From NCBI GenBank assembly GCA_947503365.1, contig CANNDT010000006.1, positions 1-64,000 on the forward strand: 64,000 nucleotides of DNA, written 5' to 3'. The translations under genes and the position numbers were made by a program. Of this stretch, positions 16,040-23,968 are shown one piece after another. Each line of letters opens with the position of its first letter. Within the stretch, counting starts at the first letter, position 1. The notes beneath the pieces were generated by a model. The model was given only the letters and a program-made list of their open reading frames with translations, was not told where the DNA came from and did no database searches. This DNA is from CANNDT01 sp945876205 (GTDB lineage Bacteria > Acidobacteriota > Vicinamibacteria > Vicinamibacterales > UBA2999).

Positions 16040-16262
16040 CCACGACTCGCTGGCTCGCCAGGGCATCGTCAAAGGACGCCGCGTCTTCCTCGGTCCAGGT
16101 GGCGTAGCGTTCCAGCCGCGCGCGCCGGGCATCGACGCCGACGGTCTCGGTCAGGATGTCGAGCACGACGGCGTTGAGGCTCCTGCCGCGATCGCGGCTC
16201 AGCCGGTCCAGCCGCCTGGCGACCTCATCGGGTACGTTACGGATGGTCAACTGCCTCGACAT
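16020..16262 (-). CDS. vapB: Ribbon-helix-helix antitoxin (FitA/VapB type)
   Basis: This 80-residue antitoxin begins with SRQLTIRNVPDEVARRLDRL, a typical FitA-like ribbon-helix-helix DNA-binding segment. A C-terminal tail with ERYATWTEEDAASF would wrap around and block the PIN toxin. It is the first gene of the pair and overlaps vapC by 20 bases. A 10-bp perfect palindrome covers its start codon and likely -10 region, fitting autorepression by the VapBC complex. TACCAT lies six bases before the ATG, which suggests a leaderless transcript. Confidence 0.87.
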   Translation of the reverse strand: MSRQLTIRNVPDEVARRLDRLSRDRGRSLNAVVLDILTETVGVDARRARLERYATWTEEDAASFDDALASQRVVDADLWR

Positions 16263-16293
16263 GCCTGCATGGTAGCACTATTGTGCAGGCATG
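16260..16293 (-). promoter_or_regulatory. Palindromic operator over the vapB start codon
   Basis: CATGCCTGCA at 16260-16269 and TGCAGGCATG at 16284-16293 form a perfect inverted repeat with a 14-base spacer. The left arm includes the vapB ATG. The likely -10 element (TACCAT, 16274-16269 read on the minus strand) lies between the arms. Binding here would block transcription, as expected for autoregulated toxin-antitoxin operons. Confidence 0.65.
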
Positions 16294-16324
16294 TAGGCAC
16301 GTGTCGCTTTGCCCTAATTTGATC

Positions 16325-17251
16325 CTAGGCGAGTTCCTTCTTGGCCTTGTCGAGGGCCCGCTCGGCGTCCTCGACCGCCTGCGCCGCGTCTTCCGCCTCT
16401 GACGCCACGCGCCGCGCTTCCAGCCGCGCGGCATCCGCATCAGCCGACGCCTTCTCGAACTTCTTCTCGATACCGGCTTTCACGCGCTCGGCGTCCTTGG
16501 CCTTCGCGGCCACCTTCTTGAGCGCCCCTTCGGCCTCGGCCGCGGCCTTGCGTGCGGCGCGCAGCGTGCGCTCGGCCTCTTGAACCGCCGCGCGCGCGGC
16601 CGCGAGCTGCGCCTTACGCTCCTCGGCGTCGTGCCGGGCCTGCTCCTTCGGATCGAGCTTCTTCTTTTTCCCCGCGCGCGGTTCGGGCGCCTTGCGCTGA
16701 AATGGAATGACGCGCGTCGGCTCGGTGCCCTTGAGGCCCGAGCGGCTTCCGCGCGGCACGAGCGCCGTCAGCGCTTCGAATCCAGGCGGGTCGACGTCAT
16801 AGGTCAGGCGGCCCGCGGGCGGGGCGCCGGGATGCGATCCATAGGTCGCCAACGCTTCGAGCGTCGTGTTGACGCGACGCATGGTGTCGGGTGTCGCCGT
16901 ATATCCATGCTCGCGGAGGACGTCGGCGGCAATCTTCGAGAGGGCGGACAGCGCCTGCCGGCGCTCGTCGAGCGGTGCGCGGAGGTTGGCCGACTTGCCC
17001 GCGAGTTGCGCGGCTTGTGCCTTGCGGAACCGCTCGCCGGCGGCAAGCAGTTGATCGAAGGGTTTGCGGTGCCGCCAGTACACCTGGTTCACCGCCCAGG
17101 CCGAGGCGGGCGGCTTGGGCAGCGTCTTCACCCGGCCGGCTTCCTCGTCGCGGCCGGATTTCTTCAGCTTGGCGGCAAGCGCGTTGCGGGCAGCGGTGAA
17201 CTCGCCGGGCGGCAGCTTGAACAGATCATCGACGTCGGACGCCTGAGACAC
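16325..17251 (-). CDS. Alanine/lysine-rich coiled-coil protein of unknown function
   Basis: This cytoplasmic protein has 308 residues. Residues 1-150 are mixed, with a helical motif LPPGEFTAARNALAAKLKK near the start. A basic linker (GKKKKLDPKEQ, near 205) follows. Residues 210-308 form a long heptad-rich coiled coil of Ala, Lys and Glu, resembling TolA or histone H1-like tails in composition only. No signal peptide or enzyme motif is visible. It is transcribed divergently from the small CxxC protein; the starts are 41 bases apart. A role in nucleoid or RNA binding is possible but unsupported. Confidence 0.7.
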   Translation of the reverse strand: MSQASDVDDLFKLPPGEFTAARNALAAKLKKSGRDEEAGRVKTLPKPPASAWAVNQVYWRHRKPFDQLLAAGERFRKAQAAQLAGKSANLRAPLDERRQALSALSKIAADVLREHGYTATPDTMRRVNTTLEALATYGSHPGAPPAGRLTYDVDPPGFEALTALVPRGSRSGLKGTEPTRVIPFQRKAPEPRAGKKKKLDPKEQARHDAEERKAQLAAARAAVQEAERTLRAARKAAAEAEGALKKVAAKAKDAERVKAGIEKKFEKASADADAARLEARRVASEAEDAAQAVEDAERALDKAKKELA

Positions 17252-17292
17252 GCGTGACCTAGTCTGTCATACCCCCTCGCTAATCTCCTCAT

Positions 17293-17643
17293 ATGACAGC
17301 TCAACTAGCCCTTTACGAAGAGTCCACACCGGTCACCCTGCCCCTCGGGCGGCGCAACGCCCAGCCCTCCCCGGCCAAGCCGTTGTGCGCCGCGTGCCGG
17401 GCGAGCGAGGCGCGATATGGCTTCCGCGATGAGGACGACGACCCGCAGACGCCGCGGCCGCGGACGCTGTGCTTCGATTGCTTCCGCGTGGAGATCAGCC
17501 GCCGCCAGGCCGTGGCTGCGCGGATGGCCCGAGGCTGGAACGCCACGCAGGTGACGTTACCGCTCGAGAAAACGCTGGAGACGCTGGACCGCCGACGTCG
17601 CAGGGCCCAGATCGCCGCGCGACACGCGCTGGCACTGGGGTAG
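17293..17643 (+). CDS. Small basic protein with two CxxC pairs
   Basis: This 116-residue protein carries CAAC near 33 and CFDC near 59, which could hold a zinc ion. An Arg-rich helical C-terminus includes RRRRAQIAAR. This suggests a nucleic-acid or protein adaptor, but no family is recognised. TAATCT at 17281-17286 lies six bases before the ATG, so the mRNA is probably leaderless. It is convergent with the AttH-fusion gene, whose stop lies four bases away. Confidence 0.6.
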   Translation: MTAQLALYEESTPVTLPLGRRNAQPSPAKPLCAACRASEARYGFRDEDDDPQTPRPRTLCFDCFRVEISRRQAVAARMARGWNATQVTLPLEKTLETLDRRRRRAQIAARHALALG

Positions 17644-17647
17644 CCAG

Positions 17648-19048
17648 CTACCTTCCTCGAAAGGTTTCCGCGCTGCCGGGGGCGGTGAAGTTGACCGGAC
17701 GGTCGCCGGCTTTGCCGCTGACGGTGTAGGTGCCGCGCATCTGGAGAAAATCCAGATCCGTGCCGGCCGAGCGGCGCGTCGTGACGACCGAGCTGACGTC
17801 GAAGCGGGCGTGCAGGTCGAGCACGCTGTTTCCAAAAGCGGTGCTTCCAAGAGCGGTGCTGCGCGCCGTTATGGTGATGGTCTTCGGTTGGCCGTTCGCG
17901 TCGTTGGTTTCGGAGATCGTCACGTCGGTGGCGTAGCCGAGCGGACCGTCGGGTCCGAGCACGCCGACGAATCCGGGGATGCGATCGGGGTCGGCGGCCT
18001 CCTTGGGCGGAAACACGCGGCCGTAGAGCAGCGACAGGTCGCCCTGCTGCGCCTGGCCCCATTGCCACGACACGCCTTGCCAGAAGCCCCAGTTGTGGTC
18101 GTGGTAGCCGGCGCCGCCGTTGAAGGGAATCGTCTCGCCGTTGACCTCGAGTGCGCCCTCGAGCCGGCCCGACATCACCGGCACGACGTAGCCCGATCGC
18201 CAGCCGCGCGCGCCAGCGATCTCGATCGGCGGCACGAGCTTCCCTGGTGAGGCTTCGATGGTGAACGCGCCGCGAAGGCGCTGACGGTTTGGCCCGAGCA
18301 GGTCGAGCGACACGACGTACTTCAAGCCGTCGAGGCGCACGGTGCTTCCGGCAATCGTCAACTCCGGTGCCTTCAGCGCGTCAGCCTGCGAGATAGGTTG
18401 CGCGGCGGAGAAGTTCTCGACCTTGCCATTGCGATCGAGCTGCAGCCGCACGCCCGCGGTGCGCAGTCCGTCTTTCTGCACGGGGCCGACCATGAAGGTG
18501 AGATAGAAGCGCGCGTCCTGCGCGCGGCCGTTGAAGTACAGCCACTCGGCCCACGAGCTCGCCCACGCCGGCGCATCGGGCACGGGATGAAAACGATCGA
18601 CTTCTCGCAGCACGCGCTCGGGCGTGTCGCGCGTCCACTCCACGTCCGCCGGCAGGTCACGCCAGGCGTCAATCGCCGACGTCTCCGGGTCCCCAAGCGC
18701 GCGCTCGAGGCTGGGGATGCCGCCGCGTGCCGCCACGCGCGTCGTCTTGCCGCCATGGATCAGGTACAACGCGCTCGTGTGTCCAGGCGCTGCAACCGCG
18801 ACACGGCCTCTCAGCGCATCTGACTGGAGGGTTCCCGACATCACCAGGCGCGCGGGCACCTGCGGTCCCAGGCGGACGATCACATCACCCCCGCCGACGA
18901 GCGCCGGCGCCCGCGATTGATCGAGGACGATCTCTGCGACGCCAAGCAGGATCGCCATCACCCCCACGCCGGCGCCAAAGCCCGCGGCCAGCACCGCGCT
19001 GCGAATGGGATGCGCGGTCAGCGACCGCAGCGCCAGCCGGCCGATCAT
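17648..19048 (-). CDS. FtsX-like membrane anchor fused to an AttH/CrtC-type lipocalin domain
   Basis: This 466-residue protein begins like an ABC permease of the MacB/FtsX class (ALRSLTAHPIRSAVLAAGF, one membrane helix about 14-42) but has no further permease helices. The large exported part is a double-lipocalin-like domain with the hallmark YHDHNWGFW near 330, as in AttH and hydroxyneurosporene synthase-like proteins. AttH proteins are typically encoded beside AttEFG-type ABC transporters, which fits here. The ATG overlaps the ABC ATPase stop (ATGA). It may be the periplasmic lipid-binding or hydratase partner of the transporter. The fusion of the first FtsX helix to AttH is unusual. The ligand is unknown. 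Confidence 0.78.
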   Translation of the reverse strand: MIGRLALRSLTAHPIRSAVLAAGFGAGVGVMAILLGVAEIVLDQSRAPALVGGGDVIVRLGPQVPARLVMSGTLQSDALRGRVAVAAPGHTSALYLIHGGKTTRVAARGGIPSLERALGDPETSAIDAWRDLPADVEWTRDTPERVLREVDRFHPVPDAPAWASSWAEWLYFNGRAQDARFYLTFMVGPVQKDGLRTAGVRLQLDRNGKVENFSAAQPISQADALKAPELTIAGSTVRLDGLKYVVSLDLLGPNRQRLRGAFTIEASPGKLVPPIEIAGARGWRSGYVVPVMSGRLEGALEVNGETIPFNGGAGYHDHNWGFWQGVSWQWGQAQQGDLSLLYGRVFPPKEAADPDRIPGFVGVLGPDGPLGYATDVTISETNDANGQPKTITITARSTALGSTAFGNSVLDLHARFDVSSVVTTRRSAGTDLDFLQMRGTYTVSGKAGDRPVNFTAPGSAETFRGR

Positions 19049-19794
19049 CGAGACGCACCCGGCGGGCCTGACCCGCCTTCGCCAGATGGCTTCGGCGAGG
19101 CAGGCAAGGCCCGCCCCACAGGGTGAGTTTCACTCTCAATCCGGCCATCCTTCATCGTCAGGATCCGCCTGCAGCGGTCGGCGAGACCGGGATCGTGGGT
19201 GACGATGACGAGAGCGGTGCCGTCGGCGTTGACGCGATCGAGCAGGGAGGCGATCTGTTCGCCAGTGGTTTGATCGAGCTCGCCAGTGGGTTCGTCGGCG
19301 AGCAGAAGGCGCGGCCGGTTGGCCAACGCGCGCGCGATCGCGACGCGCTGCATCTCGCCACCCGAGAGCTGCGACGGCCGGTGGTCGGCGCGCGCGCCGA
19401 GTCCGACATAGTCGAGCAGCTCGCGCGTCCGCGCGTGCCGCACGTCTTTGTTCACGCCGGCTTCGGACTGCGGCAGCTCGATATTCTCGGCTGCGGTCAG
19501 CATGGGCAGCAGGAAGAAGCGCTGGAAGACGAAACCAATTTGATTCAGGCGCAGCAGGCTTCTCGCGCGATCGCGCAGCGTCGAGACGTCGCGGCCATCA
19601 AACAGGAGCGTCCCGGACGAAGGCGTGTCCACGCAGCCGAGCATGTGGAGCAACGTCGACTTGCCGCAGCCCGACGGTCCCTTGATCGCGAGATGCTCGC
19701 CGGGCGCGATCGACAGGGTGATGTCGCGCACCGCGGTCACCGGCCCTGCCGGCATCGAAAAAACACGGCTGACGTTGGTGGCTTCGATGATCAC
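19045..19794 (-). CDS. ABC transporter ATP-binding protein (LolD/MacB type)
   Basis: This 249-residue ATPase has Walker A GPSGCGKST near 38, Q-loop FQRFF, signature LSGGEMQRVAIA and Walker B LLLADEPTGELD, followed by the H-loop VTHD. Together with the two FtsX-like permease genes upstream it would form a mechanotransmission-type ABC system. GTG 19794 was chosen because it begins the normal fold (IIEATNVSRVF). The frame stays open further upstream, but only through a short-period repeat. The stop overlaps the AttH-fusion start. The C-terminus has a Pro/Gly-rich extension of about 25 residues beyond the usual end. Confidence 0.93.
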   Translation of the reverse strand: MIIEATNVSRVFSMPAGPVTAVRDITLSIAPGEHLAIKGPSGCGKSTLLHMLGCVDTPSSGTLLFDGRDVSTLRDRARSLLRLNQIGFVFQRFFLLPMLTAAENIELPQSEAGVNKDVRHARTRELLDYVGLGARADHRPSQLSGGEMQRVAIARALANRPRLLLADEPTGELDQTTGEQIASLLDRVNADGTALVIVTHDPGLADRCRRILTMKDGRIESETHPVGRALPASPKPSGEGGSGPPGASR

Positions 19795-19814
19795 AGCGCA
19801 CCAGGAACGTCGAA

Positions 19815-19912
19815 CTCCGAACCCCGAACCGAACCCCGAACCGAACCCCGAACCGAACCCCGAACCGAACCTGAACACGAACCCCGAACCGAACCTGAAC
19901 ACGAACCCGGCA
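19815..19912. repeat. Short-period tandem repeat (CCCCGAACCGAA units)
   Basis: A roughly 12-base unit (ACCCCGAACCGA) repeats about four times perfectly from 19819. It then degenerates into variants with CTGAACACGAA. It sits between permease and ATPase genes of one operon, where neighbouring junctions overlap by four bases, so it looks like an expansion inside the operon. A similar GAACGAGAAC tract lies at 21958-22060. Confidence 0.85.
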
Positions 19913-19942
19913 CAAGGAACGTGGAAGCATGAACGACAGTGA

Positions 19943-21154
19943 TCACGAGATCACCTCGTCGCGCAGTGTTGCGGCGATGGGCAGACGCGCAACGATGCGC
20001 ATGGGATAGAGGGCGGCGACGAAGGCGGTGAGGGCGAGCAGCGTGATGTGGACGCCGAGCGCCTGCGGTTCGAAGACGAAGAAGTGCAGGTTCTCGGGAA
20101 TCTGCGGCATGCGCTTGAGGATGCGGTCGAGTCCAGCGGCGAGCGCGACGCCGAGCGGCAGCGACAGTGCGCCGCCGATGCCGACGATCAGGATCGATTC
20201 AGCGAGGACGTCCGACACCACGCGCATGCGTGTGAAGCCAAGTGCCCGAAGCGCCGCGATCTCGCCGAGCCGCTGGTTGACCGACACCGTCAGCAGCACC
20301 GTGATCAGGAGCAGCGCAAAGGAGACGGTGACGGTGGTGAGCACCGTCGAGATCTGCCGGAAATAGGTGAAGCCACCCTGTTCGAGCCGGCCGACCGACT
20401 CGTCGTTGGTGAAGGCGCGCAGGTCGGGCCTGAGTTGCGAGATGTCGCCGGCCGCGATGACCGGGTCGTCCTTCGCGGCGACCATGATCACGTCGGCGGC
20501 GTCCGGTTCCTGCCCTCCGCACGCCTCGCCCAATGAGGCGGCCGACGTTGCCGCTGTTGCCGCATCCGGCGTGTCGAAAGGAAACGCGGCGACGCCCGCG
20601 ACGCGGAACTCGACCGGAGGCAACGCCTCGCTGTCTCCCGAGCACGAGGCCCGGACAGTCACTGAGGCGCCAGGCGTCACGTCCAGCATGCGCGCGGCGT
20701 TCTCGTTGATGAGCAGCTCGCGGCCGCGTTGCAGATCGTTGCCGCGCAGGATCGTCCACGGGCGCGTGTCGGACAGGCCAACGCCTTGAAGCGACGAGCG
20801 AACAGGCGTCTTGCCAGCCCTCTCGATACGCGCACTCGCAAAGCGGATCGTCAGCGCGGCGCTGACCGACGGCAGCGCGGCGATGGCCCGCGCGGCGCTG
20901 CTGGCGTTGTCAATCATCGGGCCGCCTTGTGGCAGGCTGTCGGTCGCGGTCACGCGGATGTCGAAGCCGCTCTGCTCGAGGAGATTGCGCATCGAGATGA
21001 CCAGCCCCTGCGAGAGCAGGAGCATGTCGAAGAGGAGCGCGCCGACCGCCGCCACACCGAGGATGCCGAGCGTCGCGCGAGCGGGCTGCCGCACGAGGCT
21101 TCTCCACGCGAACCCGAACGCCCTTCGACTTGCGCTCAGGGCAAGCCCTCTCAT
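19943..21154 (-). CDS. ABC transporter permease, FtsX/MacB family
   Basis: This 403-residue permease has an N-terminal transmembrane helix (about 17-45), then a large periplasmic MacB_PCD-like domain (about 50-260). Three C-terminal helices (about 285-310, 335-360, 370-395) make up the FtsX domain, with the family-typical GEIAALRALGFTR segment. ATG 21154 overlaps the stop of the preceding permease gene (ATGA) and was preferred over the longer open frame. It should work with the adjacent ATPase and partner permease to pull on or export a periplasmic or lipid substrate. The substrate is not evident. Confidence 0.9.
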   Translation of the reverse strand: MRGLALSASRRAFGFAWRSLVRQPARATLGILGVAAVGALLFDMLLLSQGLVISMRNLLEQSGFDIRVTATDSLPQGGPMIDNASSAARAIAALPSVSAALTIRFASARIERAGKTPVRSSLQGVGLSDTRPWTILRGNDLQRGRELLINENAARMLDVTPGASVTVRASCSGDSEALPPVEFRVAGVAAFPFDTPDAATAATSAASLGEACGGQEPDAADVIMVAAKDDPVIAAGDISQLRPDLRAFTNDESVGRLEQGGFTYFRQISTVLTTVTVSFALLLITVLLTVSVNQRLGEIAALRALGFTRMRVVSDVLAESILIVGIGGALSLPLGVALAAGLDRILKRMPQIPENLHFFVFEPQALGVHITLLALTAFVAALYPMRIVARLPIAATLRDEVIS

Positions 21155-22041
21155 CGCCGAGCGAGCCTCAGCGCGCCGCGGCGCAGCAGCGCCCACGACG
21201 CGACCACCGTGGCCACGGCGCCCAGCGGCACCGCGATCGCCAGGCACAGCGCCGCGACGTCAGGCGTCACCCGGACGAAGATCAGCGCCGTGTCGTAGCG
21301 CCATTGGAAAAAGCGGTTGATCAGCCCTTCGGACACGCGGGCGAGCACCAGGCCGAAGAGGCCGCCGGCACTCGCGATCAAGACGCCCTCGAGAAAAATC
21401 TGCACGAGGATGCGGCGAATCGGCAAGCCGATCAGCCTGAGGACGCCCACCGTTTCGCGGCGCTCGTCGACGAGCATGATCGTCAGCGCCAGCAGGAAGA
21501 CGGTGGCGGCGATGATCGTCACGATCGCGATCGCCAGGTGGAAGCGTTCGATCACGACGAAGGGACCGGCGGATCCCGACGCGGCGGCAGCCGGGCGGGC
21601 GAGCACGCCAGGCAGGCGTCCATTCAGATCGCGTGAGAAGCGCTCCGCGTCGGCGGGGTCCTTCAACTTCACGTTGACGGCTTCGACGTATTCCGTGCCG
21701 GCGGGCGTCGCGGGATCCCGCGTCAGCGCGAGCAGGTCTGGCAGGTGCAGGCGCACCTCGCGCGGCACGCTGCCGAGGCGCATCGGATCAGGGGTCGGTT
21801 CGTAGATGCCGGCGATCCTGAACGGCTTCCCGCCGGCCCCCTTCGCGTCTGGCGCGAGCCGCACGACATCGCCCACGACGAGACGTTCCTGCGTGGCCAA
21901 CTGTCGGGAGACAAGGATCGGAGCGGGGTCGGCCTGCTGCGCGGCGAGCGTCGCGGAAAGAACGAGAAGGGGAACGAGAACGAGAACGAGCAGAACGAGA
22001 ACGAGTGAACGCCCGAGCGACCCGAACGACCTGAACGTCAC
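21151..22041 (-). CDS. ABC transporter permease, FtsX family, with repeat-encoded N-terminal helix
   Basis: This 296-residue permease is shorter than its partner. Its first membrane helix (SLVLVLLVLVLVPLLVL, 12-28) is encoded by a GAACGA short-period repeat read on the minus strand. A shortened periplasmic domain (about 35-160) follows, then three FtsX helices with the ETVGVLRLIGLPIRR motif. The GTG start overlaps the EVE-domain gene stop (GTGA). The real N-terminus may have been replaced when the repeat expanded, since the segment up to residue 30 has no permease-like sequence other than hydrophobicity. Whether this helix inserts properly is uncertain. Confidence 0.8.
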   Translation of the reverse strand: MTFRSFGSLGRSLVLVLLVLVLVPLLVLSATLAAQQADPAPILVSRQLATQERLVVGDVVRLAPDAKGAGGKPFRIAGIYEPTPDPMRLGSVPREVRLHLPDLLALTRDPATPAGTEYVEAVNVKLKDPADAERFSRDLNGRLPGVLARPAAAASGSAGPFVVIERFHLAIAIVTIIAATVFLLALTIMLVDERRETVGVLRLIGLPIRRILVQIFLEGVLIASAGGLFGLVLARVSEGLINRFFQWRYDTALIFVRVTPDVAALCLAIAVPLGAVATVVASWALLRRGALRLARR

Positions 22042-22060
22042 GAACGACCCGAACGGCTCA
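21958..22060. repeat. GAACGAGAAC short-period repeat tract
   Basis: A six-base period (GAACGA and variants GAACGT, GAACCC) runs over about 100 bases. It covers the start of a permease gene and the last codons of the EVE-domain gene. In the permease frame it encodes alternating Leu/Val. It resembles the tract at 19815-19912 in base composition. Confidence 0.75.
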
Positions 22061-22454
22061 GCTGTTCAATTCGAGTCCACTCCGCGTCTGTGACAGGCAT
22101 GACCGACAGGCGAGACATTCGGACCAGGGGAAATGTTGAAAACGAGCGGTCGGCCTTGATCTCCGCCAGCGTCACCGGCCGCGCCAGCTTCTTGTCGGCG
22201 CCGATGTCCACCACGTGCAGCGTGCCGTCGCTATCGTCGGGATCGGGATAGGCATCGCTCAACGCCTTCGCCGTCGCGACCACCGATTTCTCCTTGCCCG
22301 TGTGATAGTAGAAGATGCGGTCGCCCTTGCGGATGGATCGCAGGTGTTTCTGGGCAAGCGGATTTCTCACGCCCGCCCACACGGTCTTGCGGTCTCGCTC
22401 GAGCTGGTCGTAGCCGTAACGATCCGGTTCTTCCTTCACCAGCCACTGCGCCAT
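22038..22454 (-). CDS. EVE-domain (PUA-like) protein
   Basis: This 138-residue protein carries the EVE fold, a PUA-like domain that in known cases binds modified bases or RNA. The start (AQWLVKEEPDRYGYDQL), the VWAGVRNPLAQKHLRSI segment and KGDRIFYYHTG are characteristic of this family. The length matches stand-alone EVE proteins. A TATAAT at 22467-22462 lies seven bases before the ATG, predicting a leaderless transcript. The stop overlaps the permease start, so this housekeeping-like gene leads the ABC operon. A modified-base sensing role is inferred from the family. Confidence 0.9.
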   Translation of the reverse strand: MAQWLVKEEPDRYGYDQLERDRKTVWAGVRNPLAQKHLRSIRKGDRIFYYHTGKEKSVVATAKALSDAYPDPDDSDGTLHVVDIGADKKLARPVTLAEIKADRSFSTFPLVRMSRLSVMPVTDAEWTRIEQLSRSGRS

Positions 22455-22562
22455 GCCTCGAATTATATCTCGTGGCAAGCCTTCCCCGCGTCGCTCCCGG
22501 CCGCTCCGTTGTCGCGGCCGACGATCGTGGTCCACGGCTGGTTGTGATCCAGGCTCCTGCAG

Positions 22563-23105
22563 TTGATACGGCCCACTAGATTGCTTCCCCCGCTACGCGA
22601 CCGGATCCAGCCAGGCGTGCGCGTGCTGTTCGTCGGCATCAACCCCGGCGTGCGCTCCGCACTCACCGGCCATCACTTCGCCGGCTTCTCCAACCGCTTC
22701 TGGAAGCTGCTGCACGAATCGAAGCTCGTCCCTGAGCCGATCACCTTCGCAGACGACGACCGGCTCGCCGAGTGGGGCTACGGCATCACCAACATCATCG
22801 CGCGCGCGACGCCGGGGATCGACACGCTGAACAAGGAGGAATACGTCGAGGGGCGGACGAAGCTGCGCGCCAAGGTCCGCCGCTACAAACCGGGCGTCGT
22901 CGCGATGGTGGGCGTCACCGTGTTTCGCGCGATGTTTCCCGACCGCAAGGACGCGGTGAAGGTGGGACTTCAGCCGGAGCGGCTCGGCGAGTCGGCCGTG
23001 TTCGTCCTGCCGAACCCGAGCGGCCGCAACGCGAATGTCACCTACGCGGAGATGCTCGCGGCGTTCAAGGCGCTTCGGCGCTACCTGCGACGACCGGCCG
23101 GATGA
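22563..23105 (+). CDS. mug: Mismatch-specific uracil/thymine DNA glycosylase
   Basis: This 180-residue enzyme of the MUG/TDG family removes uracil or thymine mispaired with guanine. Family motifs are GINPGVRSA near 23 (catalytic Asn), HFAGFSNRFW, and the C-terminal LPNPSGRNAN loop that interacts with the widowed base. The TTG start at 22563 is the first candidate and lies before the conserved core; a slightly later start is possible. The 3' end overlaps the convergent MFS gene by 41 bases. Confidence 0.92.
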   Translation: MIRPTRLLPPLRDRIQPGVRVLFVGINPGVRSALTGHHFAGFSNRFWKLLHESKLVPEPITFADDDRLAEWGYGITNIIARATPGIDTLNKEEYVEGRTKLRAKVRRYKPGVVAMVGVTVFRAMFPDRKDAVKVGLQPERLGESAVFVLPNPSGRNANVTYAEMLAAFKALRRYLRRPAG

Positions 23106-23865
23106 ACGTGTTGGCGATCAACGCCAGCAGCAGGATGGCCGCAAGGATGTACATCGTGATGTCGTACGCGAGAGGCCAGGGCACACCGATCAGGCGCTGC
23201 TTGTCGCGGATGTACTTCATGAGAATGGGTGCCAGGATGGCGGCGGCCGGCCACGCGGTCAGCACGCGGCCGTAGATGGCGCGGCCGGACCGCGGCCCGA
23301 AGCTGTCGCCGATGTACCCAGGCACGGTGGCGAACCCGCCGCCATGCACAGACACGATCAGGCATATCACGGTCACGAATGCCAGTTGATTGCCCGACCG
23401 CGCGGCGACCGGCGCGAGCGCGTAGAGCGCGACGCCGAGCATGAAGCAGGTGGTGTAGGTCGCCTTGCGTCCGATCCAATCCGAGAGCGACGCCCAGAAC
23501 AACGCGCCGCCGACGCTGCAAAGCGACATCACGACGGTGAATTGTGCGGCGTCCGCCTGACTGGCGCCGAAGATGTCCTGGAGCATCGACGGGGCGATGC
23601 CGATGATGCCGATGCCGGCGATGACGTTGAGGCAGAGGACAACCCAGATCAGCCAGAACTGCGATGTCGCGTACGGCCGGCGCACGTGCCGCGGCCGGCC
23701 GCCGGATCGCGCCAGTCGATAGCCGGCTGCCATCACGCAGGAGAAGTAGAGCGCGGCCAGGACGAGCCACGTTGCCCAGCCCAGGGGTGGCGAAGGCGTT
23801 CGCAGGAGCCAGAACACGCTGAGCGCGTACGCCGTCCCGATGCAGAGGTGAATGGCGAGCGCCAC
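23065..23865 (-). CDS. MFS transporter, oxalate/formate-antiporter-like, internally shortened
   Basis: This 266-residue protein starts like an OFA-type MFS transporter (MALAIHLCIGTAYALSVFWL) but then runs into what looks like the end of helix 6 and the central loop. The C-terminal half follows, with helices 7-12 (LDWIGRK-like motif SDWIGRKATYT). Complete MFS proteins have about 400 residues and 12 helices; here only about eight are present. Helices 2-5 seem to be missing without loss of frame. The product is probably non-functional or a pseudogene in an early stage. The GTG start lies just upstream of the divergent secretin promoter. Confidence 0.65.
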   Translation of the reverse strand: MALAIHLCIGTAYALSVFWLLRTPSPPLGWATWLVLAALYFSCVMAAGYRLARSGGRPRHVRRPYATSQFWLIWVVLCLNVIAGIGIIGIAPSMLQDIFGASQADAAQFTVVMSLCSVGGALFWASLSDWIGRKATYTTCFMLGVALYALAPVAARSGNQLAFVTVICLIVSVHGGGFATVPGYIGDSFGPRSGRAIYGRVLTAWPAAAILAPILMKYIRDKQRLIGVPWPLAYDITMYILAAILLLALIANTFIRPVVAGSAEAP

Positions 23866-23926
23866 GGCCGGAATCCTCTTTTTTGTAAAGTTCTGTTACG
23901 GCCCGGGTACCGGCCGTCCGCCGCTC

Positions 23927-23932
23927 TATAAT
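23927..23932 (+). promoter_or_regulatory. -10 element TATAAT upstream of the Tad pilus operon
   Basis: A perfect TATAAT lies 36 bases before the cpaC start codon, placing the transcript start near 23939 with a short leader. No good -35 hexamer is visible. As the only strong promoter-like site before ten tightly packed genes, it may drive the whole pilus operon. Confidence 0.5.
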
Positions 23933-23968
23933 CGCGGCACGCAGACATCCAGAGTCTGCCCCAGTCCC

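Noticed and set aside
19815..19912. Repeat tract considered as a CRISPR array
   Set aside because: The period is 12 bases with no spacers and there are no cas genes.
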